Shown piece by piece: positions 46,778-57,257 of a DNA stretch of 64,000 nt. Position 1 is the first letter of the stretch. Each line of letters opens with the position of its first letter. Both the position numbers and the translations under genes were made by a program. The notes under the pieces were generated by a model, which was given only the letters and a program-made list of their open reading frames with translations, searched no databases and was not told where the DNA came from. Where the stretch lies: positions 434,001 to 498,000 of the forward strand of contig QNQO01000448.1 in the NCBI GenBank assembly GCA_003290165.1, in the 5' to 3' direction. This DNA is from Berberis thunbergii. Its lineage: Eukaryota; Streptophyta; Magnoliopsida; Ranunculales; Berberidaceae.

Positions 46778-48386
46778 AGGAAATATAACCTTGGATCGTT
46801 CAACCTATTGGGCCACATTGCACCTGCTCAGGCTGGATCACTGCTTGTTTTGGGATTCTTTCTGGATTACTGGTTAACCAGCCGAAAAGTTTACGAGTAT
46901 GATTACAACGTTATATCTGTGGTAAGTACTGTTATCATACAAAAACTTTTAGTTCTTTTAATGATTTGGAAGTATCAAGTTTTGAAACTGTTCATATTCT
47001 TCTTTTACATGACCATAGAACCCATTTCTCTCTTTAGTTGTTTCATTTGCATGTTACTGGAACATTTTTTACTTGCATCTGATTCATGCTTGTTTAGGCA
47101 TATGTATGGTGTTGGTTCCATGCATCTGCTTCAATTATTTAATGTGTGATGTACTACTCCACCTAAAAACTCAGGCATTGGTGTAGGCGAGAGCCATTAT
47201 GAGCATACGACATTTTCTATTGTTTTTGTGATTTTATTATAGTAAATTGTTTGGTTGCTTACTTCTTAAGGTATGTTTAAATTTTAAACTAGGCTTTTGC
47301 TATCATTTGGTAGTGGAACTCAGGATACCATTCTTTCAAAGGAGTTAGATTCGAAGAATTCAGTCAATTGGCACTCTCTTATTTCCAATTAGTTACTTTT
47401 TTGTAATTATAGTTCACAGTGATTTTATCGAATTGGCGGTTTCTGTCTTCTTTTCTTCCCTTTTTATTTTTTTACTTGTAAGTGTGAGGGTGTTTCCGAA
47501 CAAGGGATGTACTCTATAGGATAGGAGTGGAGATGAAACTATCTGTGATGGGTATGCGTAGGAGGAACAATTATTAAGAATCCACCCTCATTCTTTTGCT
47601 GACCAACTATTTCACACTTGATGAAGCAATTTCATCCGGAACTTACACACAAATAACATTCAAATGTCACAACAAAACTATTCAACCCAAGGAGGTATTG
47701 AGGGTTTTTTCTGGGCCAAGGAGGTCAAGGGATCACGGTTAATATGGTTTTAAATAGTGCTAAAAGTGTGTTAAGACCAAAAATTAGAAAGGCACTTGTA
47801 ACTCTTCAAACTAAAGAGGGCATGTAAAGAGAGAGTTTGTTGGATACTAATCGTTTCTGTCACTTAATATTAGTTTTCTGATGGGTTATAGTTTATGTTT
47901 GATAAAGAAAATGGAAAACAAGTGCTAGAGTTGGAAATGAAATTTTAAGAGTACAAATAAACAACATGAAAATAGAAATAACTTCTGTGACATTTTTCTT
48001 TTATTTTCAATGGAGATATGCGATATCCCGGACAATGTTGAATTATTAGCATACATCTACCTTTTCAGTGTAAGTTTAAACTCTTGTGCTTTTATTACTT
48101 ACTTGCTGCCTTCTACTAATGATTATGGCTGCCCATTGGTCATTTCAGTTTTTCATCACGTTGTCGTGCACAATCGCAATAGGGACCAACCTCAGCCAGT
48201 TCATCTGCATTGGCAGATTCACTGCAGTGTTCTTCCTAGTACTTGGTCACATGAAGACTATCCTTGTACTAGTTTTAGGGTTCATATTCTTTGGAAAAGA
48301 GGAATTAAACATACATGTAGTGCTTGGGATGATTATAGAGGTGGTTGGAATGATCTGGTATGGTAATGCTTCATCAAAACCAGTTG
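46778..48386 (+). pseudogene. Captured nucleotide-sugar transporter fragment
   Basis: Two exons keep intact splice borders: 46778-46921 (CCCTCAG acceptor, GTG/GTAAGT donor) and 48149 to about 48386 (CATTTCAG acceptor). They encode the last part of a UDP-galactose/UDP-xylose-type transporter of the TPT/NST family: [69 protein letters not shown] and [12 protein letters not shown]. These are the final membrane helices of a Golgi antiporter. The N-terminal half and the true C terminus are missing, so no functional transporter is made. The retained intron shows DNA-level capture rather than retrocopying. Confidence 0.85.
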
Positions 48387-48529
48387 GTAAGTTTCTGTAG
48401 TAGTTCATCACCTTAAATCAAATCCCTATGCTTGGACTAATGGTTAGTTTCTGTAGTAGTTCATCACCTTATTTGCTGTTCTATTACACTTGAGCTGCTA
48501 AATTTCAATTTAGGTTTATTTATCTTTAA

Positions 48530-48771
<242 letters not shown>

Positions 48772-49682
48772 ACCAATTCATACAAATTGCTGCTTAGTAT
48801 TGAAGCTACCAATTCAGTTGCTCAGTTTATCTTAGTATTGTTGAAGTAGCTTCATGTATCCAGCTTTCCTGATTTGCAACTATGGCAGTGCTTGGCTTAG
48901 CTTATCTTGTATCAATAGTTGTTTGTTAAGTGCTTAATGTGTGACTTGTTAGAATTGCATTTTTCTTCATATCTGAACCAGATGAATGAGATTTTAGTGT
49001 GCAGTATATTTTCTTTATCAAAGGAAAAACAGGTTATAGCATTTTATCAAACGCACAATTTCTCAACTTGAGCACACATCAAAACCTTTCAATGATGAGG
49101 GGCATGGCTTTATCCTTTTGGGAGAATACAAATTATTTACGTATTCATGCGCTGATCACAAAAATGTTTTTGTTACGGAATAGATTTTTAGCTTGAAGAC
49201 CGGTATTGAACTTTTTTTCTCAATGAAATATTTAAACAGACATTGGGTTCGAAATTATACTGTTAGGATGTTTTGCAGGAAGCAAAATTAAAATCATATT
49301 CTAGTTAATATATAAAGTAGAGTTGTGCGATCTCAATAAATAAAAAAAATTCCCATGATTAGTTTTAGACAACCAAACACTCATAGTAGAAATTGGAATC
49401 CAATTCTCATGGGCAACCAATCATCAAAATTTGTCAAGTCCATGGCATGGGATGCCATGACATGAGATGCCATGGAATGAGATTCCAATTCTCACCTTAG
49501 GATTCCATGCAACCAAACACACCCTCAGAGTTTTATTTCACTTTGACGGTTTGTAAAGTGGATGGTCTTCTGCAGAGACAACTCACTGTCCATTCACTTG
49601 GTGTGTCATTTTATGAAAATCCCTTCTTCAAACTTGTAATCGAGGAGAATTGTCTTACATATACTTTTGTTTCTGCTTTTAG

Positions 49683-50007
49683 TTTTTATATATATGATAG
49701 GAACCAGATGGACGTATTTGAAGTGAACAAGACCAACTATGAGAATTGCATAGCAGATCATCCACTCCATAACTGGACTACTGAAGCTGGAAGGGATGTT
49801 GTTCCACTTAATGTTACTAGGCACTATTACTTCATCAGTGGCAAAGGGTTCTGCTATGGAGGTATGAAGCTTGCTGTAATTGTTAAAAACCCACCACCTC
49901 CTCCAATGGCCTCTCCTTCAAGCCACAAGAACGAATCTCCTGCCTTGGGCAATCACATGGTTGTGAGAATCTCCTGCCTTGTTTCATCCCATTATGTTTT
50001 CTACTAA
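49683..50007 (+). pseudogene. Captured early nodulin-like (phytocyanin) exon
   Basis: After an acceptor (TTTCTGCTTTTAG) an open stretch encodes the second half of a plastocyanin-like domain: NQMDVFEVNKTNYENCIADH, RDVVPLNVTRHYYFISGKGF, then CYGGMKLAVIV and a Pro-rich PPPPPMASPS linker. One of the paired cysteines is kept (ENC and FCYGG). The usual copper-ligand positions around GHC read GFC, as in copper-free early nodulin-like proteins or by mutation. The N-terminal exon with signal peptide is not found upstream. The original protein would be extracellular and GPI-anchored. Confidence 0.8.
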
Positions 50008-50110
50008 TCCAAGCTTAAGTTTATATTGCAACTCTCCCTCTAGGACAGATAGATACTAGCAATTCAGTGAACAGTGAACAGTGATCAGTGTTTTGAGCTT
50101 TTGAGTTTGT

Positions 50111-50231
50111 AAATTTGATTAAGTGTTTTGAGTTTGAGTTGGAGTTTGTAAATTCAGTGAACAATGATCAGTATTTTGAGCTTTTGAGTTTGTAAATTTG
50201 ATTAAGTGATCAGGTTATAAATTTGGAATGG
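50111..50231 (+). repeat. 121-bp inverted repeat, left arm
   Basis: This arm (AAATTTGATTAAGTGTTTTG to AATTTGGAATGG) is repeated inverted at 51866-51986. Just upstream at about 50070-50110 the same motifs (AGTGATCAGTGTTTTGAGCT, TTTGTAAATTTGATTAAGTG) are tandemly duplicated. Further right, 50280-50370 repeats GGAATGCAGAGTTCAATTT. Confidence 0.85.
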
Positions 50232-50630
50232 AGTTGCAGGTTGTAAATTTGATTGTGATCAGGTTGTAAATTCAATTTAGGAACGCAGAGTGTAATTGTG
50301 AGTTCTAGGAATGCAGAGTTCAATTTTAAATTTAGGAATGCAGAGTTCAATTTAGGAATGTAGGTTGTAAATTTGATTGTAGTTGAGCTTCTATCTTGGA
50401 ATGGAGTTGCAGGCCTCCTGATATTGGACTGGAGGGCAGCGAGCTGAACCATGCCTGGGAGGTTATTGTTGATGCTGAACTGCTCCTTGGATCTCTGAGT
50501 TGGTAGTTAGTTGAGTTATTCTTGGTTTTCCTGGAATCATCTCTCGTACTTTTTTTTTGGATTTCTATTTTATATTTTTATCAGTGTCTTATGGGTATTG
50601 GATTTGAAATTGTCACCTTATGTCAAAATG

Positions 50631-50819
50631 GAGAGATTCTAAATGTCAAGGGAATGAGCGAGGGAAATGAGGTGGCGAGGTGAAAGCCGTTCATTTCCCT
50701 CGAGATGCGCGTGAGAAAAGTCAACGCACGCATCTCGAGGGAAATGAACGGCTTTCACCTCGCCACCTCATTTCCCTCGCTCGTTTCCTCGCTCATTCCC
50801 TCGACATTTAGAATTTCTC
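50631..50819. mobile_element. Near-perfect hairpin MITE, 189 bp
   Basis: Two arms of about 80 bp (from GAGAGATTCTAAATGTCAAG and the inverted GAGAAATTCTAAATGTCGAG) are complementary except for a few bases and close over a short loop (GAAAAGTCAACG). GTCAAAATG flanks both sides (50622-50630 and 50820-50828), a 9-bp duplication typical of Mutator-type MITEs. It inserted within the larger Pack-MULE. Confidence 0.9.
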
Positions 50820-51376
50820 GTCAAAATGTAATGTTGTTTAGACAGTTTTTGGTCATGGGAAGTATATATTGAATTGGGGTCAGCTCATTTTTGGCTGAGT
50901 TGTTGCTTTATGAGGCTTTCTCAACGTCCTTTTTTCGTTCTGCCAGTCAATAGCTGATATTTTTAGTGGTGTACCTCATTTTCTTCTGACATGGCTTAAA
51001 AGAATTGGAGTGTCTTATGGAAACTGTTTCTGATATTCACCTTGTACGCATAATTATCAACAGGTTGCCATTCTCTTGGCTGACATTGAGGAATGAGTTT
51101 GGAGGATTTTCGGTTTGAGTCTTTCTTAGTATAGTTCTCCGTTTAACTTATGTTTTTCATGGAGGACTGCCTTCCTCTGCTTATTCCTTTTGTTGATTCT
51201 GGTTGTTTTTAAAAATTTTACATCATGGCATATGATGCAGATCATGCAACCTCTAAGTCAAAATATGACTGTCGGTTCCTCTCACTTGGGTAGTTGAAAA
51301 TAGCAGTTTTGTGTTGTCAATAAAAGTCAGTGGCTTTCATCATCCAAGTTAATTGGTAATTGTAAAAGTTATTAAA

Positions 51377-51868
51377 TCATAAGAATAAATCTAAAACATA
51401 GCTTGCATGGTCATCTGGGGCAAGTTCAACAAGTTGAATCCCAGCTTGTTCCCCCATTTTGAGATTTTTGTGAATTCTACAAGAGGCCGATAAAACCTTC
51501 CACATAACTATGTATGGTTCCACTGGCATGGTTCTTATCATCTCATCTGCCTTATCAAACAAACCTGCATGGCCAAAGAGGTCAATCATGCACCCATAAT
51601 GTGCAATGTATGGTTCGATGCCATAAACCTCAGTCATCTTTTCAAAACAACCTAAACCTTCTTTAACCAACCCTCCATGATTGCAAGCATTCAACACACA
51701 TGCAAAAGTTATTGCATCAGGCCGAATCCCTACATAGTCCATCGTGGAGAAGAGCTGGATTGCTTTCAAGCTCTGACCATTTAAAGCTAAGCCAGAGATA
51801 ATCCCATTCCAAATGTCCACACTTTTCATTCCCACACTTGGCATACATGCTAATAAGTGACGAACCAT
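51377..51868 (-). pseudogene. Captured PPR protein fragment (PLS/E type)
   Basis: The minus strand encodes the end of a plant pentatricopeptide-repeat protein: SVDIWNGIISGLALNGQSLK, GIRPDAITFACVLNACNHGG, YGIEPYIAHYGCMIDLFGHA and an E-motif-like VMWKVLSASCRIHKNLKMGE. A further remnant, SLISMYAKCGN, precedes it in another frame and is joined across a deletion. Such proteins bind organelle RNA, and E-class members take part in editing. Only about three repeats remain. It is oriented opposite to the transporter and phytocyanin pieces and ends against the right arm of the 121-bp inverted repeat. Confidence 0.88.
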
Positions 51869-51986
51869 TCCAAATTTAGAACCTGATCACTTAATCAGAT
51901 TTACAAACTCAAAAGCTCAAAACACTTATCACTGTTCACTGAATTTACAAACTCCAACTCAAACTCAAAACACTTAATCAAATTTA
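51866..51986 (-). repeat. 121-bp inverted repeat, right arm
   Basis: Inverted partner of 50111-50231 with about eight differences. The arms enclose 1.6 kb that contain the hairpin MITE and the PPR fragment. Confidence 0.85.
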
Positions 51987-52606
51987 AAACTCACTCACTG
52001 AAATAAATCTTCCACACTGAAATGGGTTTTTTCTTCGGCTCATTCACTCACTCACTCCACCAGGCTTCAAAGAAGAAGGAGGAGGCGCAATGAATTCTCC
52101 TTGTCAGGAATATTAGCATTGTGCAAAGATAAAAGAGATGGTTTGCTAGGAGAACAACCAATCTTTGCAACAGACAAGTAGAAAGTAGAAAGTGAAACTG
52201 CAATTCGACTAACAAACTAAGCACAACTAGATTTTTAGCTTCTATTACTAGAAAAATGACTAAGAAACCATAGTAGGAAGCTTACAATCAACAGGCTGAT
52301 CCTTAAAAGAAAGCATAGACCTCAATTGGGACCATATATCTTTGAAGGATCCCCTCCCTACTGCAACCATTCACAGCAAAGATGACAATGTGGAAAAAAA
52401 TGCAGCACAGTAGATGTCCTAGTTTTGTACAAGAAGAATTCACTGCAAAAACAGAATTCTGGCACATATGCGAATCATATGAAACTCCAATAAAGAACCA
52501 ATTCGGCAGTAGCTGAAACAAGAAATCGCCCCAAGGGTAAAAAAAATCCCAAATAAAACATCTATATATCATAACAAACACGTTTGAAATACCTCTTACA
52601 GAGAAT
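51987..52606. other. Stretch downstream of the HBD gene
   Basis: On the minus strand this is the 3' side of the gene at 52996-52607 and probably includes its 3' UTR. A cysteine/phenylalanine-rich shadow frame (52620-52303) shows no domain. Confidence 0.4.
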
Positions 52607-52996
52607 TCAAAATGCCACAAGTTTGAACAAAAAAACTACCATTATCATAAGAAACACCACTAGCAGTGCATTAATCAAATCCCTTGTCAAAGCCCATTTA
52701 TCATTGTTCGCTTCAGCTTCACCCGCGCGAGCGTGATACTGATTAGCTTCTAGGAGATTTCTTGCCTCGCAGTTCTTATTTTTGACCTCTATAGCAGATG
52801 ATGAGTTTGCCTCATCGTTATATTCCACCACTTCTGAGCGAACCCACTCTTCATAACTAGCATGAGCCTCGGCAGCTGAGGCAAAACCTTTGTACAAATT
52901 ACCACTATATCCTATTACTTGGATTGCACAATCTTGCCAAGTTTCGTAAATTCCAGGGACACGACCGCGATATACCACATATGCCTTGTATGTCAT
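52607..52996 (-). CDS. RNase H1 N-terminal domain protein with C-terminal anchor
   Basis: An intact 129-residue frame begins at ATG 52996. Residues about 3-50 form the RNase H1 N-terminal hybrid-binding (viroplasmin-type) domain: KAYVVYRGRVPGIYETWQDC, VIGYSGNLYKGFAS and EAHASYEEW. A polar Asn/Glu-rich linker follows. Residues about 107-129 are one hydrophobic segment at the very C terminus (LINALLVVFLMIMVVFLFKL), like a tail anchor. The catalytic RNase H domain is absent. The frame lies just inside the right repeat of the Pack-MULE. That repeat supplies a GC-rich first exon, a donor (GG/TATGT near 53370) and an acceptor-like AAATAAG before the ATG. Binding of RNA:DNA hybrid or dsRNA at a membrane is inferred from family knowledge only. 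Confidence 0.7.
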   Translation of the reverse strand: MTYKAYVVYRGRVPGIYETWQDCAIQVIGYSGNLYKGFASAAEAHASYEEWVRSEVVEYNDEANSSSAIEVKNKNCEARNLLEANQYHARAGEAEANNDKWALTRDLINALLVVFLMIMVVFLFKLVAF

Positions 52997-53029
52997 TGTT
53001 GGGTTAAGATCCTTATTTCAACATACAAA

Positions 53030-53746
53030 AATTTGTAAAAAATTTCCAGGATTCTCATGAATTTCAGTAGTATAATTGAACAAAAATTTGTAAAAATTTT
53101 GCAAGATTATCATGAATTTCAGGGTAAAAAAATTTTAGGGTATACATTTCCTGATTTCAGTAGTATGAATTTTAGGATTATCTGATTTCAGGGTATAAAT
53201 TTTTTTGATAAATTTAAGTTTAATTTTCAGTATAATTTCAGTTTCAGAAGATAAATTAACCAAAAAGAATTTGAAATTTTCAGTATAATTTCAGTTTCAG
53301 AAGATAAATTGAAGTATAATTTCAGTTTCAGAAGATAAATTAACCAAAAAGAGTTTGAAATTACATACCAGAAGAAGGAGGAACAGGAGCAGTGCGAGCG
53401 GCGCAGAGGAGGAAGAGCAGTGCGAGGAGGAGCAGGTGCGAGGAGGAGAAGCAGTCGATTCAATGAGGAGGAGCAGTCGAGGAGTCGAGGAGGAGCAGTC
53501 GATGAAGAGCAGATCGATGCGCGAATTCGCCGTGGATTGTTGAGGAGCAGTCGATGAGGAGGAGAGGATTTCTCGGTTGGGAGGGTTTTACTAAGGGTTT
53601 CTCGCCATTGTTCTCCCTCAATTCGAATCGAAGCAGACTGAGTATGGGGGTTTTGCATCCACGTGCGAGACACCCTCCCAAAGGCACGTGCCTGGGAGGG
53701 TCCGTGCCATAAGGCAGGCTGTGGACGTGGGCTGCGTAGAATTTTG
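53030..53746 (-). repeat. Right terminal inverted repeat of the Pack-MULE
   Basis: It is the inverted counterpart of 45159-45785 and about 90 bp longer, because a TCAGTTTCAGAAGATAAATT unit is repeated three times (53228-53340). It has the same small ATGGCGAGAAACCCTTAG frame and splice-donor region. The repeat ends directly upstream of the HBD gene, so it likely acts as its promoter and leader. Confidence 0.85.
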
Positions 53747-53910
53747 CATGTCCTCGCTCTCCACCTCTACAAGAATCATAAATAATTGTGGTAAAGTATG
53801 ATGGGTGTGAAAGTGGTGGTTATGGTAATGGTGGTCACAGTGGTAGTGGTAGTTATGGCAGTGTGCTAACAATGGTGTGGTTGTGGATTTTTTTTAATTG
53901 GGTAGTTGAC

Positions 53911-54211
53911 ATTTATTTATTTATTTATGTCTGAAGGCTATATGATTGACCCTATAGGGCTAACTAAACCAAGCTTGAAGGCTACAATATTGTTGCCACT
54001 TAATATCCTCATCATTTCCATTTCACATGGAGACTTGCTTTCATTTCGCTCGGGTCCAGTCCATCTAAGCAGATATTAAATATCCGAAGGTTTATCGATG
54101 GCGAAGCACATGTACTCCTAATATCGGGAGAAAACTCACAAAATCATAACTTGTGAGTCTTGAACTCTCGACTTCTCACAAGGATAGTGGATGTCCCACC
54201 AACTGAGCCAC
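53911..54211 (-). mobile_element. tRNA-derived SINE, copy 2
   Basis: On the minus strand the head GTGGCTCAGTTGGTGGGACA is a good pol III box A, and AGAGTTCAAGACTC about 35 nt later resembles box B. The body matches copy 1 at 44406-44703. The 3' end is an ATAAATAAATAAATAAAT tail. An imperfect duplication flanks it: AATTGGGTAG (53896-53905) and AATTGGTAG (54212-54220). The two copies bracket the Pack-MULE but lie in the same orientation. Confidence 0.85.
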
Positions 54212-54772
54212 AATTGGTAGACGATTGCTGAGTGGAAGTAGTGGTTGTAATGATATAGTGGTTGACTGTGGGTGGTTATCAAATTGTTGCATAAACAAGA
54301 TATGTAAGTTGTATGAAAAATATTGTAAATATTATTTGATAAGCTACGACTAGGGGTAATGCCATAAATTTGAAATGATCTGGGCTTAAAAGTAAAATTT
54401 ATAATTGTAGTAGAACACTTTGTGGATGGAATTCAAGAGATGAAGATTTTTCATATATATGAAGATTAATATACAAATTTGCTTACCCATTTAATAATTT
54501 AGAGTTGACAAAAAATCATTAGCTGTATAAGACCTAATTTAATCAAGTAAATGTACAAAGTGGTGTTTATGTATATATAAAAGCTAAATCAAATTAAATG
54601 AAGTAATAATGTAATTTTGTTAAACTAAATAAAAAAAAGATAAAAGATGGGCCTAAGTAGTTTAAAGAAAACTTAAAAAAAAAAAAGACAGAAAAACCAT
54701 GTAGTGTTATGGAATTGAAACTTACTAAAAAAAAACACAATAAAATAAATGAAATTTTTTTTTCCAATAATA

Positions 54773-54776
<4 letters not shown>

Positions 54777-54817
<41 letters not shown>
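54777..54817. repeat. (TA)n microsatellite
   Basis: About twenty TA units in a row. Confidence 0.95.
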
Positions 54818-56639
54818 CACTAAAAACAACTGCAACATGGGGCATCTCTATTTACATTAGAAGAAAAAAAAACCAGATAGATGCTTATATGCTTCACTTA
54901 AGTCTGATTTCCTAACCACATTATCTCCAAAGTCTAGGAAATATATCAAATGTTTTGGATCTTATCAGTTACATTGTTTTGCTCAGTTATTTTATATTCA
55001 CTTCATCACTCATGATCCACACTTTGTCCAAGCTTTATCTACACACCAAACAAGGACTGTTTTTTACTACCATAAATGCTACCATATCTTGGCCAAAGTT
55101 GTGTTGATTCATAATCATAAAGTCATTATAATTTATGCACTTTCTAGCATAATCATATATAATAAAAGAAAATGTAACTCTATGAAATCAAACCGTAGTC
55201 TAAAATGAGAACTAACTGAGACTGCACTGCAAAAAGTAAAGCAAAGCAATGGTATTTATTGTATCATATTATTCATTAGTTTTTAATAGATGGCTTCGCC
55301 TCCAGCAACATCATGCTCCACAACTCCATCATTATCTCTTCAGTGACTGAAGTTGAATCCACCTCATTTGCTAATTCATCTTCCTCGATTCTCCGTGTGA
55401 CACTGTGTACTTTAAAAAAAAAAATTATTTCTTGCTAAAAAAGATATTGCTAAGCAGTTGTAGTTTTAACACTTGTATCTTTTTTTTCTCTCGCAATTTT
55501 AACACAATAATCTACTTTGTAACATATGTAATAAAAGTTACAATCATTTTTTTTTATTGTTATTATAATGGCATGTATCTGGAAATTTTTTACCTACATA
55601 TCTATTGATCATTAAACCTATGTAATAAAAGTTTTCTCCAATAAGAGTCGTAGATCCCCATGCTCTATTAGTGATATGTGTACTTGAGGACACACAACCT
55701 TTTGATCCTAGCTAACAATTAATTTTTCCTATTTTCCTTTCGACTGATTTCTCCTTGTATTAGCTTTATCATTCATCTTGTCTATTTAAATCCAATGTAG
55801 AAATAATGAAGTCTGGAATCAAATTATTATTGTTTACTTAATAATATATTTGAATCACAAAGAAATGAGAATGCAGAAGATGAATAATTCTTCCTAATCC
55901 AGCACAAGCGAAAACAAATGTGAAGTCCAACCATGTACAACTGTCACTATGAATTATCGAGGATGGATATAATAATGTTCTTGATTGGGTTTTAAACGAT
56001 AATAATTGTGGAGTCAAATCAAATGTTTCCAGTTTGAGTTTAAAAAAAGTGTGGATGTATAAATAAACTCAACAAATCTCGAAGGATTTAGGTTTTTAAA
56101 TATCCTTATGGCTGATGAGGCAAGTTGAGTTTGTATCAAAGAGAATAAGGAAAATGAATTCTTAAATAATAAATAAATAATTAAAATGCTATTGGCTCTA
56201 TCTTTTATGTGGGTTCTAAGGACACATGTCGGAGGATAGAACTCTGACAGATCTAAGATTGCACACGTCAGACAAAGCAAATTAAAAAGTTCGCTCCACA
56301 CCTCATCTTCTTCACCTGTCAGCAGTGCAACCGAAGTTGAATAATCATTTCTACCTTTTCTACATCTCTCAGTAATTTTTTGAGTGATACGATGTCGATG
56401 TTCACTTAAGATTGCTTCTAGTGAGAAGCACACTTGAACTTTTGGCACAAATTTTAGGAAAGGATAATATTCATTTAAATGGAAAAATTGCACCTCAGGC
56501 AGCAACTAGACATTGCAAAAACAGCCCATTATTACCAAAAGTTCTAACACGCAGCCGTCGTCAGGGTGAACTCTTTAAGTTGAAAGTCCAATCCAAGTAG
56601 GAAACCTGAACTCGCACGAATAAAGCCACCACTTCGTAC
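54818..56639. other. Intergenic stretch left of the ADA1 gene
   Basis: AT-rich DNA without recognised gene. The minus-strand open stretch at 56505-56014 (163 residues) has no domain I can name and is interrupted by low-complexity sequence. It may be a shadow. TAATAAAAGTTA motifs recur near 55525 and 55622. Confidence 0.4.
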
Positions 56640-57257
56640 TTATATTGACCCAAGAGGTCTCCAGGTCCCCCAAATAAGAACCTCAATTTCCCTCCCGTCG
56701 TTCGCACAGAAACTCAAGTCGAGAGCGAAAGCCCGAACGAAGACAAGCTCGCGTGATCGACGCACTTAGGTCAGCTTTTCTTCCTCTCTTTGTTTCTCTA
56801 CTTCATCTATCGTCTTTTCGAATTCCAGCTTTTTTTTTTCTAGGGTTTTATTGCTTTGTTCTCCTCGCTATAATGTTCAAGAATGTAGGTTGTCGAATTT
56901 TGGTTTCCGTTCTTCAGTTGCTTCAATTCGATTGCTTTCTTTCGCTTGTGTGTGTATTAATGAGTCACTGCTTCCAATTGTTCAACTTTGCAACTATTTG
57001 TTTCATCAGGTGAATAGTTACGCAATCGGATCAACCATTTGCAGGTTTTGAGCTCAATTTCTGTGTGGGTTTTGTTCTCTTGATTCGTTGTCCAAACCCT
57101 AGAGTTGAATTTGGGTGAATCGGTTGTGAATATTGCTGGAGGAGAGCGGAGTGAGGAAGTTAGGGCTTTGGGGGTTGGGTAGAAAGGGTGGGTTTGATTT
57201 TCTGGATCTATTGGGGGTTTTCTGTTTTGAGGATTAGGGGTGGATTCTGTCATTAAA
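56640..57257 (+). promoter_or_regulatory. Probable promoter, 5' UTR and leader intron of the ADA1 gene
   Basis: A GC-richer stretch (56660-56765) is followed by a donor-like TTAG/GTCAGC at about 56768 and by intron-like T-rich sequence with acceptors at about 56843, 57009 and 57044. Downstream of the last acceptor (TTTGCAG) no ATG occurs before 57258. A 5'-UTR intron is thus plausible. Confidence 0.5.

Noticed and set aside
57240..57257. Start of ADA1 at an in-frame GTG 18 nt upstream
   Set aside because: Plant nuclear genes rarely use GTG, and the ATG at 57258 is the first ATG after the last likely splice acceptor.
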